Assembly: GCA_023897205.1 (NCBI GenBank)
Contig: JAHWDD010000005.1
Coordinates: 2,170,001 to 2,234,000, forward strand
Length of the DNA: 64,000 bases
Source: Exophiala sp. HKRS030
Lineage: Eukaryota > Ascomycota > Eurotiomycetes > Chaetothyriales > Herpotrichiellaceae
Direction: 5' to 3'
Program-made: the position numbers and the translations under genes
Shown: positions 44,072-55,450 of the stretch, piece after piece
How positions within the stretch are numbered: position 1 is the stretch's first letter
Layout of the letters: each line of letters opens with the position of its first letter
The notes under the pieces: model-generated
What the model saw: the letters and a program-made list of their open reading frames with translations, nothing else
What the model was told of the DNA's origin: nothing
Databases searched by the model: none

Positions 44072-45066
44072 CTATGTGGCCATCATCTTTTTGATCTCTG
44101 CAATCGCCTTCGCAGGATTCAATCCCTTGGGGCATGTCCTCGAACAGTTCAAGATGGTGTGGCATCTGTACAAGCTCATGCTGTTGTCTAGAGCTTCCTT
44201 TCGTTCCGCCTTTCTTTGGTCACGCGAATCGGCGAGCCATCTGTATGATTGCAGCAGAATAGCAGGTCCGAGATATTGATCGCTGTTCCACCAGTACGAA
44301 GGGCAAGAGGTCGAGCAGCATGCGCACAGGATGCACTCGTATAGACCATCCAATTTCTTTCTCTCCTCCCTAGACTGCCTGTTCTCCTTGCCCTACACCG
44401 TGTCAGCTTAGTGTCTAACAATGGCTTTGATAAACCTACGTCTGGAGACTTGGTATCTCTCTGGAGATACGGCTTGATGGACTTGTATTGCTTGTAGAAT
44501 TGGGTCAAATCTGGCACAAGATCCTTTACCACATAGGTGTGGGGCAGGGGATAGATCCGTGACTCCTTTGCAGTGTCTGTAGGGATTCGGCCTGGCAAGT
44601 GCGTCAGCTCAACGGCTCATTCATTACCAAAGTTACTCAAAATCTTACAGAGGCAGGCCAGTGTGTTGACTCCATCGATGTTCATGGCGCAGCTGCCGCA
44701 TATACCCTCTCGGCAGCTTCGGCGAAAAGTCAGGGTAGGATCAACTTCATTTTTGATTCTGATCAAAGCATCCAACATCATAGGGCCGGTCTTGTTCAGA
44801 TCTAACGTGTAGGACTGCATCCGAGGTTTGGAGGTTGGCTCGTCTGGGTTCCATCGGTAGATGTGGAAAGTCTTGATCTTCGCACTCTTGCTCGGGGCAG
44901 GTTCCTCGGCAGTCGTAGTCTGAGAGGCAGGGGTAGGAGGTCGGCTTGCAGAGGTATCGTAAGTTGAGCTCTCGGTAACGGTCGCATAGGATCTCGCAGC
45001 CAGGGAGGATCGGAAGATGGATCGAGAGGGCGCGACCAGGCGCGAAGCTGTCCTAAGAGCTGCCAT
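44072..45066 (-). CDS. SDH2: Succinate dehydrogenase iron-sulfur subunit, mitochondrial
   Basis: Complex II subunit B passing electrons from the flavoprotein to ubiquinone at the inner mitochondrial membrane. Three exons, 45066-44649, 44591-44440 and 44392-44072, give 296 aa. N-terminal targeting sequence: Ser/Arg/Ala-rich, [20 protein letters not shown]. Cluster ligands: [16 protein letters not shown] plus NTLACLC for [2Fe-2S], [16 protein letters not shown] and [17 protein letters not shown] for [4Fe-4S] and [3Fe-4S]. The quinone-site residues around CPSYWWN and the His in YRCHTI are intact. It is divergent from a short-chain dehydrogenase gene. Confidence 0.97.
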
Positions 45067-45980
45067 TACGAACTTCTTGTCAAGCTGCTGAGAATAGAGG
45101 CCTCAGCAAACGGGAGTGGAGAGTAGAAATGATGGCGAGCACAGGAATTGAGGAGTGAAGACGAGTGAGAGCAACAGGAAGCGGCAAACAGTCAATGACC
45201 TCTACTCAACCTCGGGACCAATCAAGTCAGTCGCAAATAATCGTAGATAGCGCCAAGCCTACAGGTCTTCTTCCGATCTACTTCCGAATCCCGACTGATT
45301 TTCGCTGGCAAAGGGATTCTTTGCTGCACTACTCCGTACGCGTTGTCCATTTTGTGTGAAGCAAAGATGAGACCATCAATTCAATAACAGGACTTTAGAT
45401 GTGCCATTCAGTCCTGTTATGCGTGATCTAGACTCCCAGTTATGAGGATCGCCACTTCCAGAAGTCCACTATCTCCACAGACCATCGTAGGACATCCGCC
45501 AGCGTTGTCTAGCATCGCAGGGTTAGCATCGGTAAGGTGCCTGAATCTTTGTGTCTGTGAATATTTTCAGAAGATGTTGGACCTACGGACAAGGCTAGAG
45601 TTCAAAGGCCGCTTCATCATATCACTGAGGCAGCGAATTCCCCGCACGTGAAGCCAACATGTTATATCCATATCGCCCGACTCGTACTAAGTCAGCAGGT
45701 CGCAGGGGGCCACCAAAATGATACCAAACATTGTAGGCCATTGTTCCAAGACAAAGATACTTCCATAGTATCATAAGGGATCATCCGGAAATAGTCGCTA
45801 TATCCGGGGTTCCGTGGGAGCTTAGAATCATTCTCGAAGAAAGGAGACACTGGTATGCGAACATAAGAAACTACATGTCCTCAGCCTCTTGAAACGATCT
45901 AAAAAGATCATGAACCACCTTGTTCTCGCTTCAGCACCAGATTTGTCTTCAAACAAGCAAGAAACTGTCGAACCTCCAAC
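45067..45980. other. Divergent promoter region, SDH2 / SDR
   Basis: 914 bp with one TACTCCGTA motif at 45330-45338. Nothing else recognised. Confidence 0.45.
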
Positions 45981-46862
45981 ATGTCGGAGAACGCTGGACA
46001 GCCTGTCTGGCTCATCACGGGATCTAGTGCCGGCTTAGGGCTGGCTCTGACACGATATGCCCTCTCGCAAGGCCACAGGGTCATAGCCACATCGCGCAGT
46101 CCACCGAAGACCCCAGATCTCGTCCAAGAAGTAGAGAGCCAAGGTGGTAAATGGCTAGCTCTCGATACAACTCAAACAGACCAACAGATCAAGGAGATCG
46201 TTCGACAAGCAGAATCATTCTTCGGTCGGATCGATGTGCTGGTCAACAATGCTGCATTTTGTGTATTGGGCGCAGTCGAAGATCTGCCTGATGCAGATAT
46301 CGTATTGCAGATGCGGACAAACTTCCTGGGTCCTGTAAGGATTATGCAGGCTGTCTTGCCTGGAATGAGAAAGCGCAGATCTGGCATGATCATGAATGTG
46401 TCGAGTACACAAGGCTTTGTTGCAAGTCATGCTTGTGGCGTCTATGCAGCAAGCAAATTCGCCTTGGAAGCCATGTCCGAGGCTTGCAGAGCAGAGGTTG
46501 CGGCATTCGGTATTCGAGTCCTTATTATCGAACCTGGCGCATTCAGGACCGGTTTCGCCAACCCCAGCGCTGCCAAATACATCGAGCCTTCGGAAGCATA
46601 CGCAGGAGAGCATGTGGTTAATCAGAGGCTGATTCAGGTGAACAAATATATCGGAACAGCCATGGGCTCCCCCGAAAAGGCTGCCATGGTCATGTTCGAG
46701 GCTGCGACTGGGAAAGGGGCTGCAGGGGAGCTCATTGAGAAGGAGAAAATACTCAGGGTCATTCTTGGACCGGACAGCTGGAAGGCAATTGACATGAAAA
46801 TCAAGGAGCTGAGAAGGAGTGCCGACCTGATCCAAGAGGTCGCCGCCTCGACAAATTTGTGA
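45981..46862 (+). CDS. Short-chain dehydrogenase/reductase
   Basis: NAD(P)-dependent oxidoreductase of the classical SDR type, intronless, 293 aa. The cofactor motif is TGSSAGLGLAL (residues 14-24), the adenine-ring/NNAG region reads VLVNNAAFCVLGAVED, and the catalytic Ser and Tyr-X3-Lys lie in MNVSSTQGF and GVYAASKFALEAMSEA. Arg after the first strand (ATSRSP) favours NADP over NAD. The layout matches fungal SDRs of the oxidoreductase/ketoreductase group with unknown substrates (VEPGAFRTGF-like segment: IIEPGAFRTGFANP). No biosynthetic cluster is adjacent. Confidence 0.9.
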   Translation: MSENAGQPVWLITGSSAGLGLALTRYALSQGHRVIATSRSPPKTPDLVQEVESQGGKWLALDTTQTDQQIKEIVRQAESFFGRIDVLVNNAAFCVLGAVEDLPDADIVLQMRTNFLGPVRIMQAVLPGMRKRRSGMIMNVSSTQGFVASHACGVYAASKFALEAMSEACRAEVAAFGIRVLIIEPGAFRTGFANPSAAKYIEPSEAYAGEHVVNQRLIQVNKYIGTAMGSPEKAAMVMFEAATGKGAAGELIEKEKILRVILGPDSWKAIDMKIKELRRSADLIQEVAASTNL

Positions 46863-48348
46863 ACGGCCCAGCCTTACACCGCCATCAGGTAATAGTAAAA
46901 GTCATACCTTTCATCTCGCACTGCATACCTGTCTCAGCATTCGTACCCGGCAAGGACATAGCTTAAAGCCGTGATTAGTCAAAAGACCAATATCATCTTG
47001 CCACAAAGTCCTGAGTGAGAACTCAAATGAGTTCACGGTTCAACATTGCATATGCATTTGATATTAGCGACATCCTGGTGCCCAAGTGTCTGGTTGAACT
47101 GGCTCCTCAGCTCGCTTTCGGCGCCGAAATCTAGGGCTCAGTCCACCAATAGATACCCTTGAACTGTAGTTCTACAAGCGTGTGGATATTCGTGATAGTG
47201 CAATCGTGCACGGGGAATTGCTTGGGGTAAGACGGATTTCCTAAAATGATGAATGGATTCACCGCCCTCAGCTATACTTGTTGGAGCCTTTGAGCCTCGA
47301 AAACCTGTTCATCATGTGCCGGGGAGGAGCAGAAGACTAACAAAATAAAAGAGACAACAATAGTGGTGGGGTCAATGGTGGCCGGGTTGTACATCAGCCG
47401 GTCAGTAGAGCATTTATCTCCGTAGTACGAACAAGATGGCGGTTTTTGGAGGCCTACCAGGTGACTGTCATGTGTTGGCCAGAAACTGATGGCTGCATCA
47501 CTGACCAGGACAGGGATATGTGATGATGGCGGTAGTTGAGGTCAATGCTGAACCAGGCGTTGATTATCTGTACTCTTATTCATACAGCAGGCCTGGGTTT
47601 TCATGTTGAAGTAGATCTGAATTAACGCTGAAGAATTCTCGTATCGGTGGGAGTGAATGTGGGGAGTGGTGGTTCTATTGTCAAAAAAAGTCCATGGACA
47701 AAAAGATCGTAGTTCCAGGCGTTGACCCGTAGTTTAGGACCACGGGCAAACAACGTCGGCCGGGCTGATGCCTGTTGAGCCTACGAGCACTCGTACGAGT
47801 GCCTATTAGGGGGTCCAGAGTACCTACCTATGATCCCCCGGTATGTGTTGAATGGCTTGGGATGATTGCTAAGCTCGGCTCCAGTTAAGCCTCTTAGGGG
47901 CAAGTGTTGCGCACCAAGCTTCTGTCTCGCATGAATTGTGCAGATGAAGATTCCGCAGGGAGGCTCGATGGCGGTTCGCTAGGCTACAAGAAAAGCCCTT
48001 TCCAGCCAATCCAGACACCGGCAATTGTTTTCTCTCATCCACTTGCGGGGGTCCTCGTTGACTCTGTCACCTCGCTTTGCTGTGCCGCTTTGCCGTAAAC
48101 ATCAAAATGTCCAGGATATTTTCTATTACGACAGTATCCGAGATGTATGCGCCTAATCCTGGGCTCGTCCACTGCCGGTTGCATTCCATTCCGACTGTGT
48201 TTTGCCTCAGAGAGTCATAACCTACATATGGGGTCTTTTCCCGTTCAAGGCTATTCCCATCATTGTGATGGACTCTTCAACCGACACTCACCCTTCCCCT
48301 CCTCCTCCCATACTCTCTCTACAATAGAAACAGAAGTCAACCGTCGCA
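46863..48348. other. Long spacer upstream of the ABC transporter
   Basis: 1.5 kb without a supported gene. It holds a 16-bp perfect palindrome, GCACTCGTACGAGTGC, at 47787-47802, about 550 bp before the ABC transporter start. Confidence 0.5.
47787..47802. promoter_or_regulatory. 16-bp palindrome upstream of ABC transporter
   Basis: GCACTCGTACGAGTGC reads the same on both strands. Its position upstream of an inducible-type efflux pump makes a dimeric-regulator site possible; function is unknown. Confidence 0.35.
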
Positions 48349-51300
48349 ATGGCGCGCCGCGATGAGGGCGATGACCTCGGTCGCGCCCTGTCGCAAGAGA
48401 ACGTTGAGGAGCAAGACCTGGAGAAGAGAGACGAGCCCTCACAGTTTCTGGAGGTTCCTCGAGACTTAAAAAGAGTTGGTCGTGGTAAGAGCGAGGACAG
48501 CACACGTCTGGAAAAGATTGAGTCTGTGGCCACCACTGCGACCGAAGCTAGTACCGCTGTTCCTGTCAAGTCGAGGGAACCGGAAAAACGACGATGGTAC
48601 CACAGAATAAATCCGCTCCGTGGTACGCCTCCACCAGTGCCTGAAGAGCGGACAGTTTGCCGGGAATACAACGCCAGCTTTCTCAGCCTGTTGACTTTCC
48701 AATGGATGAACCCTCTCATGACTACCGGGTACAAGCGGCCAATCGAAGTTAACGATATCTGGCTTGTCAATCCCGACCGAAGCTCTGCGACTATGATTGA
48801 TCTCCTCATGACGTCCTTCAAGAGGCGGACCGCACGAGGGGAGAGAAATCCCCTGCTCTGGGCGCTCTTCGATACTTTCCGTGGCGAATTCATTTTGGGC
48901 GGAACATGTGCCCTGTTCTCGGCCTTGTTCCAAGTCTTCTCTCCCTTCACAACCAGATATCTCATTCAGTTTGCTTCGGACGCTTGGGTCGCACAAAAGA
49001 CAGGCCAACCTGCTCCAAGCATAGGCCGAGGTGTAGGTCTTGTGCTCGGTATCACTTTTATGCAGATTTGTCAATCGGTATCAACCAATCATTTCATCTA
49101 CCGTGGTATGATGGTTGGAGGAGAGTGCAGGGCTGTCCTCATCAACGCTATCTTCGAGAAATCTCTGGTCATCTCTGGCCGCGCAAAAGCCGGTGGCAAA
49201 GCTCTGACAGACGAAGAAATCCCCGATGAGAATGACGAAGCTCAGAGCGAGAAGATCAGGGACCGCCCGCTGCTTTCTCGTGTGCTCTCGAAGAAGCTGC
49301 ATCCAAAGGGAGGTCCGAAGGTAACTCCTGACAAAATGACTGGAGTCGCCGGGGATGGCACAGGTTGGAACAACGGGAAGATCGTCAACTTGATGAGTGT
49401 TGATACCTATCGTGTTGACCAGGCTTCCGGTTTGTTCCATATCATGTGGACCTCCCCAATCCAAGTCATCATTGTCCTCGTGGTTCTCTGCGTGAACATT
49501 GGATACAGTGCCCTTGCAGGTTATGCTTTGCTGATCATCATGCTCCCGTTATTGACCAAGGCAATAAAGTCGTTGCTGATGCGCCGAAAGAAAATCAACA
49601 AAGTGACTGACCAGCGTGTGACACTCACACAAGAAATTCTGGGCTCAGTGCGGTTCGTAAAGTTCTTCGGTTGGGAAACAAGCTTCCTTGATCGTCTCAA
49701 AGAACTTCGCAAAAGAGAAATCAGGGCTATACAGATATTGTTATCCATCAGAAACGCTATCAACGCCGTTGCCATGTCCATGCCCGTCTTTGCATCGATG
49801 CTGTCTTTCATCACATACTCACTATCTAACCACAGCTTGGCCCCGGCCCGAGTGTTTTCCTCCCTGGCTCTCTTCAACTCATTGCGGATGCCCCTCAATC
49901 TGCTGCCGTTGGTATTAGGTCAAGTCACCGACGCACAGAATTCTCTGCAGCGTATTCAGGAATTCCTCCTCTCCGAAGAACAAAAGGACCAGGTCATATG
50001 GGATGAAAACCTGGACCATGCGGTGGAAGTCGATCATGCCTCATTTACATGGGAACGCACGGCGTCTCAAGACAAAGAAGGCCCTGGTACTTTCCAAACA
50101 AAAGGCCAACTTGTGGCTGCGAAAAAGGCCGCCAAGGAAAGGAAGAAGGCCGAAAAGAAGGCTGCAAAGGCCGCGAAAAGGAGCAAGAAATCACCTCTTG
50201 CATCCAACGAGGACATTGCAAGCGAGACGACGGAAGTCGAGCCGTTCAAGTTGCAAAATATGGACTTTACGGTTGGCAGAAACGAACTACTGGCTGTTAT
50301 TGGCACCGTGGGTTCTGGTAAGACATCACTGCTTGCCGCATTAGCAGGTGACATGAGGAAGACGGGTGGCAAAGTCAAAATGGCCTCAACGCGAGCCTTC
50401 TGCCCGCAATATGCCTGGATCCAGAATGCAACGTTGAAAGACAATATTTTGTTCGGTAAACCGTACAAGTCCAGATGGTACAGAGATGTTATTGACGCCT
50501 GCGCTCTGCGTCCTGATCTGGATATTCTCCCTGCTGGTGATCAGACTGAGATCGGAGAACGTGGTATCACTTTATCGGGTGGTCAAAAGCAGCGACTGAA
50601 CATTGCTCGAGCAATCTACTTTGACGCTGACATCGTTCTCATGGATGATCCTTTGTCTGCTGTCGACGCGCACGTCGGACGCCACATCATGGACGAAGCA
50701 ATCTGCGGCTTGATGAAAAATAAGTGTCGTATTCTTGCCACCCATCAGCTGCATGTCTTGTCTCGGTGCGACAGAATCATTTGGATGGAAGACGGCCATA
50801 TCCAGGCTATCGACACCTTCGACAACTTGATGGCCCACAGCGTTGACTTTCAGAAATTGATGGCCACGACTGCCCAGGAAGAAACCCAGGTCGCGAAAGC
50901 TGAAGATGAAGAAGAGGGCGAGAAGAAGCCAGAAAAGAAGCTTAAGAAAGGAAAGGCTCTCATGCAGCAAGAGGAGCGGTCAGTGAGTTCGGTCAGTTGG
51001 GGTGTATGGAAAGCGTATATCAAAGCATCCGGCTCACCAATATTGTGGCCGCTGATCGCGATCTCATTGATCATGTCCCAGGGTTCCAACATTGTCACTA
51101 GTCTGTGGCTTAGTTGGTGGACTAGTGACAAGTTCGGATTCTCTGAAGGAGCATACATTGGTGTCTATGCCGGTCTAGGCTTTTCTCAAGCCATTCTCAT
51201 GTTCATTTTCGCCACGATTCTGTCCACCAGTGGAACAAACGCCAGCAAAGCATTGCTGCAAAAAGCCATGACCCGAGTCTTGCGGGCTCCCATGTCCTTC

Positions 51301-52809
51301 TTCGATACCACACCTCTAGGGCGCATAACCAACCGATTCTCCAAGGATGTTGATTCGATGGACAACAATCTCACAGATGCTATGAGGATGTACTTCTTGA
51401 CATTGGCCATGATCACTTCGGTTTTCGCTCTGATCATTGCTTATTTCCACTATTTTGCGGTGGCCTTGGGGCCACTATTTTTACTCTTCTTGTTTGCTTC
51501 CAGCTATTACCGAGCATCGGCACGAGAAATCAAGAGGCACGAGGCGGTCCTGAGATCTACTGTGTTTGCACGATTTTCAGAGTCTATTTCCGGGTCGGCA
51601 TCTATTCGAGCATACGGCCTGCAAAACTATTTTACATCACGCATTCGGGAAGCTATTGATGATATGGACTCTGCATACTACCTGACCTTTGCGAATCAAC
51701 GTTGGTTATCTACGCGATTGGACGCCATTGGAAATGTTCTTGTCTTTGTCACCGGTATTTTGGTCGTGACCGATCGCTTCAACGTCAATCCGAGCATAGC
51801 GGGTTTGGTTTTGTCCTACATTTTGGCCATTGTGCAAATGATCCAGTTCACAGTACGACAGCTAGCAGAGGTCGAGAACAATATGAACGCAACGGAGCGG
51901 CTGCACTATTACGGGTCTGAGCTTGGTCAGGAAGCGCCTCTCAAACTTCGAGATGTTCCGGATTCGTGGCCACCGGCAGGAGCTATCAGCTTCAACAAGG
52001 TAGAAATGCGATATCGACCGGAACTTCCGCTTGTGCTCAAGGGGTTGGATTTCCAGGTTCGAGGAGGAGAAAGAATTGGCATCGTCGGTAGAACTGGCGC
52101 CGGAAAATCATCCATCATGTCTGCCCTTTTCCGGCTGACAGAACTTACGAGCGGTCAAATCAAAATCGACGATATTGATATTTCGACTGTGGGCCTGTAC
52201 GATTTACGATCACGACTGTCCATCATTCCTCAAGATCCGACCCTGTTCCGCGGCACGGTCAGATCTAACCTGGACCCTTTCAATGAACATACAGATCTTG
52301 ATCTGTGGGCTGCTTTACGCAAAGCTGACCTTGTTGGCGAGGAAACGACCAACGAAAAAGAGGATCGTCCTCATACAGCCGAGACAGCTGTGACTTCGAC
52401 CTCCAATGTCAACGAGCAGACATCAGGATCAAACCGCATCCACCTCGACAGTACGGTGGAAGAAGAAGGATTGAACTTCTCTCTCGGTCAAAGACAGTTG
52501 ATGGCTCTTGCGCGGGCTCTGGTGCGAAACTCTCAGATCATTGTTTGTGACGAAGCTACATCCTCGGTCGATTTTGAAACAGATGAGAAGATTCAACGGA
52601 CCATGAGAACGGGGTTTGCGGGCAAGACTCTTCTCTGTATTGCCCATCGTCTGAAGACTATTATCAATTACGATCGAATCTGTGTGATGGACCAAGGACG
52701 AATTGCCGAACTTGATTCCCCGATCAACCTGTTTGAAGCGAATGGCATTTTCCGGAGCATGTGCGACAAGAGCCGTATCGTTCGGGAGGACTTCTTCAGA
52801 GAGTCATAG
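48349..52809 (+). CDS. ABCC (MRP) transporter, YOR1-like multidrug exporter
   Basis: ATP-driven plasma-membrane export of organic anions, oligomycin-like compounds or conjugates. Intronless, 1486 aa, with layout TMD1-NBD1-TMD2-NBD2 and no extra N-terminal TMD0, as in yeast Yor1. NBD1 (about residues 630-860): Walker A GTVGSGKTS, signature LSGGQKQR, Walker B IVLMDDPLSAVD with Asp in place of the catalytic Glu, the usual ABCC asymmetry. NBD2 (about 1225-1470): Walker A GRTGAGKSS, FSLGQRQL and IIVCDEATSSVD with the catalytic Glu. An unusual Lys/Ala-rich insertion (KKAAKERKKAEKKAAKAAKR) precedes NBD1 Walker A, and a second acidic/Lys linker follows NBD1. Substrate unknown. Confidence 0.95.
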   Translation: MARRDEGDDLGRALSQENVEEQDLEKRDEPSQFLEVPRDLKRVGRGKSEDSTRLEKIESVATTATEASTAVPVKSREPEKRRWYHRINPLRGTPPPVPEERTVCREYNASFLSLLTFQWMNPLMTTGYKRPIEVNDIWLVNPDRSSATMIDLLMTSFKRRTARGERNPLLWALFDTFRGEFILGGTCALFSALFQVFSPFTTRYLIQFASDAWVAQKTGQPAPSIGRGVGLVLGITFMQICQSVSTNHFIYRGMMVGGECRAVLINAIFEKSLVISGRAKAGGKALTDEEIPDENDEAQSEKIRDRPLLSRVLSKKLHPKGGPKVTPDKMTGVAGDGTGWNNGKIVNLMSVDTYRVDQASGLFHIMWTSPIQVIIVLVVLCVNIGYSALAGYALLIIMLPLLTKAIKSLLMRRKKINKVTDQRVTLTQEILGSVRFVKFFGWETSFLDRLKELRKREIRAIQILLSIRNAINAVAMSMPVFASMLSFITYSLSNHSLAPARVFSSLALFNSLRMPLNLLPLVLGQVTDAQNSLQRIQEFLLSEEQKDQVIWDENLDHAVEVDHASFTWERTASQDKEGPGTFQTKGQLVAAKKAAKERKKAEKKAAKAAKRSKKSPLASNEDIASETTEVEPFKLQNMDFTVGRNELLAVIGTVGSGKTSLLAALAGDMRKTGGKVKMASTRAFCPQYAWIQNATLKDNILFGKPYKSRWYRDVIDACALRPDLDILPAGDQTEIGERGITLSGGQKQRLNIARAIYFDADIVLMDDPLSAVDAHVGRHIMDEAICGLMKNKCRILATHQLHVLSRCDRIIWMEDGHIQAIDTFDNLMAHSVDFQKLMATTAQEETQVAKAEDEEEGEKKPEKKLKKGKALMQQEERSVSSVSWGVWKAYIKASGSPILWPLIAISLIMSQGSNIVTSLWLSWWTSDKFGFSEGAYIGVYAGLGFSQAILMFIFATILSTSGTNASKALLQKAMTRVLRAPMSFFDTTPLGRITNRFSKDVDSMDNNLTDAMRMYFLTLAMITSVFALIIAYFHYFAVALGPLFLLFLFASSYYRASAREIKRHEAVLRSTVFARFSESISGSASIRAYGLQNYFTSRIREAIDDMDSAYYLTFANQRWLSTRLDAIGNVLVFVTGILVVTDRFNVNPSIAGLVLSYILAIVQMIQFTVRQLAEVENNMNATERLHYYGSELGQEAPLKLRDVPDSWPPAGAISFNKVEMRYRPELPLVLKGLDFQVRGGERIGIVGRTGAGKSSIMSALFRLTELTSGQIKIDDIDISTVGLYDLRSRLSIIPQDPTLFRGTVRSNLDPFNEHTDLDLWAALRKADLVGEETTNEKEDRPHTAETAVTSTSNVNEQTSGSNRIHLDSTVEEEGLNFSLGQRQLMALARALVRNSQIIVCDEATSSVDFETDEKIQRTMRTGFAGKTLLCIAHRLKTIINYDRICVMDQGRIAELDSPINLFEANGIFRSMCDKSRIVREDFFRES

Positions 52810-54406
52810 AAAGAACCTTGCAGGTGGTACTGTCAGAGGTTGAAGATCTGTATTGGCTTTTTTCAGTTTAATAAGATATACGGATACTCCGTATGCAGAA
52901 GTATTGACTGGGATGAATGACTTGGAATGGAAAATACTCTAATATCTTGGATCTCGTTCTCGTATGGTACACATCGGCCAGAGTAATCTTCTGGGTGGTG
53001 CTCGTGAAATGGGTCGCACGATGAAATAAAACCCTACAGTAGGGTACTGGTACTGAGTAGAAATTGAGTGGATGAGTGAGCAGCTGAGGTCAGGGCCACC
53101 ATTCCCACCGGTCTTGCTACCTTCTCCCAAAAGTGGAATTAGCCAGGAACAAGATGTCGACACCAGATCCACAGAGGCGAACCACATACGAGTGCCGAAG
53201 AGAGTGACACACCACCCGGGCACTTTACCATCCGCACCCAGTGGGTTCTGACAGTTCACTATTCCTGACCGAAGTGAGACCACAAGAAACAAGATTCTCC
53301 GTGCAGGTGAAGCAGGAATTCTCTACGAAGGAGATGTTTGAAGAAAAAGTTCACATCTGTCCGTACTCTGTAACTCTGTATCCGTACAGGTGATTCGAGA
53401 AGCGCAGTCTATCTGTAATTACATACTCGTACTGTAGGGGTTTGCGTCAAGCTCTCCATAGGCGCGCATTAGCCTAATGGGCCCCCTAGAAGCCCCTTCC
53501 AACGAATACCCCAGCCTTGTACTCCGCCAACCTCCAGGGGTGGCTAGTGTTCGGTAGGCCACGCCAACAAAAAACCAGGTTGGTGCAGCACAGTATGTAC
53601 ATATGTGGATGAGTGGATGTGATGATCTCGTTCGCCCCTTGTTCCACATGCACCCCGGTCGAGCTTCATCAAAAAAGCCCTGGGCCATGTTTGATTACTT
53701 TTCCCATCACCATCACAGTCAACCGAACATTTGACTCTTTGGCTATTGAGACACTACGAGACAATATTACAGTTACCGTTACCTGACTCGTACTCCGTAC
53801 TGTAAGGACATGGATCTTTCAGTACTGCGGACCCGGATTCGTCCTCCATACCTCTCCCATCATGACATCCCAGGAACTCGTACTCTGTGCTCCCGTTGAC
53901 CTTGAGTTCTGTTCTGCATACCTACCACTTGATTTGAACCTGTTTCTTGTTCTGCAACCTCATCAAACAACATACTGACACAACGACTCCCCCCTCCTTC
54001 TTTCCAAAGAGTATTTGTGGTACGGAGTAACACACACTACCAAACACTACCAAATCGCAGTCACGACCAAGTGAATCATCAGCCAGCCTTCCTCATACTC
54101 TCTCCTCCATGTGAATAAATTCACCACTTCTGACTCGATACTCGCTACGAACTCTTCAGTCAACATCTTCGGGTCCTTGACGACTTCACTCACTTTCAGA
54201 AAACATTTGTTGCTCGGTTCATTTCATCAACAAACCCACCACCACCCATCAAAATGAACTTTTAAGCCCTCCAAATCCCAAAAAGCATCAGTCCTTTCCT
54301 GGCCAAAAAGAGTCTTTCTAGTGCACATCTCGTCTGGCGCAGACAAAAGTATCTCTATCACCCTCCTACAGAGTATCCTCAACGCACAGCCAAAGGCATA
54401 CACACC
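52810..54406. other. Long spacer with TACGGAGTA motifs
   Basis: 1.6 kb. Motifs at 52885-52893, 53791-53799 and 54021-54029 (either orientation). The 3' part is the pyrimidine-rich promoter/leader of the next gene, with a tiny upstream ORF (MNF then stop) at about 54254. No other gene seen. Confidence 0.5.
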
Positions 54407-54943
54407 ATGAATCCCCTGGGAGACAAGAAGATGGATGAGGGCACCGAACTCGACGAACGCAAGTCAGCATCTCCTCCGTCGACCGAACCGAAAGAAGCAT
54501 CAAGCGATTACGATCCTTGTGTCAATGCCAAAATCACGTCCCCTTTCTACTTGTACAACCACGACTCGCCTCGACCGTCCTTTGACGTTAACCGCAAGTC
54601 CTTTCCTCAAGTCACTCTCCGAGACCTCGAAGCTGGCACTGGCACCGGCACCGGCACTCCCAACCTAACCCCCACGGTCACGCAAGAGAAACGAGATGCA
54701 CAGAATGACGTGGCGGGCGGAAGACTCAAGTTCTGGCAAACACCAAAGAAACAATGCCTGACAAGGCCGAAACAACGTGGTTGTGGATGGTTGAAACAGA
54801 TGCCTAAACGTCAACGGTTGCTGGTCAAGGTCCTGATTGCCATGGTCATTATTGGTGCCATGGTGGGTATCGCAGTGGGAATTACTGCCGCGGTTCACGG
54901 TGGAGTGTACAAGAATAACAATTCTACTACATCGCTCGGTTGA
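54407..54943 (+). CDS. Single-pass membrane protein, unknown function
   Basis: Intronless, 178 aa. The N-terminal about 130 residues are hydrophilic and rich in Ser, Thr and charged residues, with a GTGTGTG run encoded by a short GGCACC repeat near 54640. A basic patch (KQRGCGWLKQMPKRQRLLVK) leads into one strong transmembrane helix (VLIAMVIIGAMVGIAVGITAAV), then a short tail (HGGVYKNNNSTTSLG) with an NNST glycosylation sequon. Tail-proximal helix plus positive-inside flank suggests an N-in orientation with a short external end. Similar orphan proteins are common in Pezizomycotina; I know no function. Confidence 0.7.
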   Translation: MNPLGDKKMDEGTELDERKSASPPSTEPKEASSDYDPCVNAKITSPFYLYNHDSPRPSFDVNRKSFPQVTLRDLEAGTGTGTGTPNLTPTVTQEKRDAQNDVAGGRLKFWQTPKKQCLTRPKQRGCGWLKQMPKRQRLLVKVLIAMVIIGAMVGIAVGITAAVHGGVYKNNNSTTSLG

Positions 54944-55450
54944 TCTGGCTTTGGTGGTGTCGAGACGAAATGGGAACCTGGACTACGGAGTACTATGATA
55001 TTAATATTCGGCATGGAGATTTCGAGGGTGGATTGTGATTTTTGTGAATACCCCAATACAGCATCGATGACAGACAGACAATAAGCACTTCAAGGCCTGC
55101 GTAGGCTTGAGATGGACAAGAACATGGACAGGTTCAATCACTTGAAACACGCTTTCTCTCCGGGGTATCAGAGACATGGAATACAACTAATGTTTCTCGA
55201 GTTGTCGTGCTATTGTCACTCGTTACTCCGTACGTGTGAAGATTGATTGCCCTACAACTTGATCTGACTCGGTACATGGAATGCTACTGTATCTTTGGGG
55301 TATTTGCCACCATTTGACTTGTCCATGTCTGGGTATATCTCGTTCTCCCTTGCGAGCACCTTTGTCCGAATACTGCTAACCACACACAACCACCCCCCTC
55401 CTCTTTGCAACACTCGTGGTTCCTTGGACTTGATGTGGGTATCGGTCAAT
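54944..55450. other. Convergent spacer
   Basis: 507 bp between the 3' ends of the membrane protein and CYSTM-like genes; TACGGAGTA motifs at 54984-54992 and 55224-55232. Confidence 0.5.

Noticed and set aside
50067..50468. 133-codon antisense ORF inside the ABC transporter
   Set aside because: Mirror of the Lys/Ala-rich insertion and NBD1; high-GC shadow frame.
53419..53688. 89-codon minus-strand ORF in the spacer after the ABC transporter
   Set aside because: No domain, no splice partners; looked for a tRNA in the same GC-rich patch and found no cloverleaf or T-loop.
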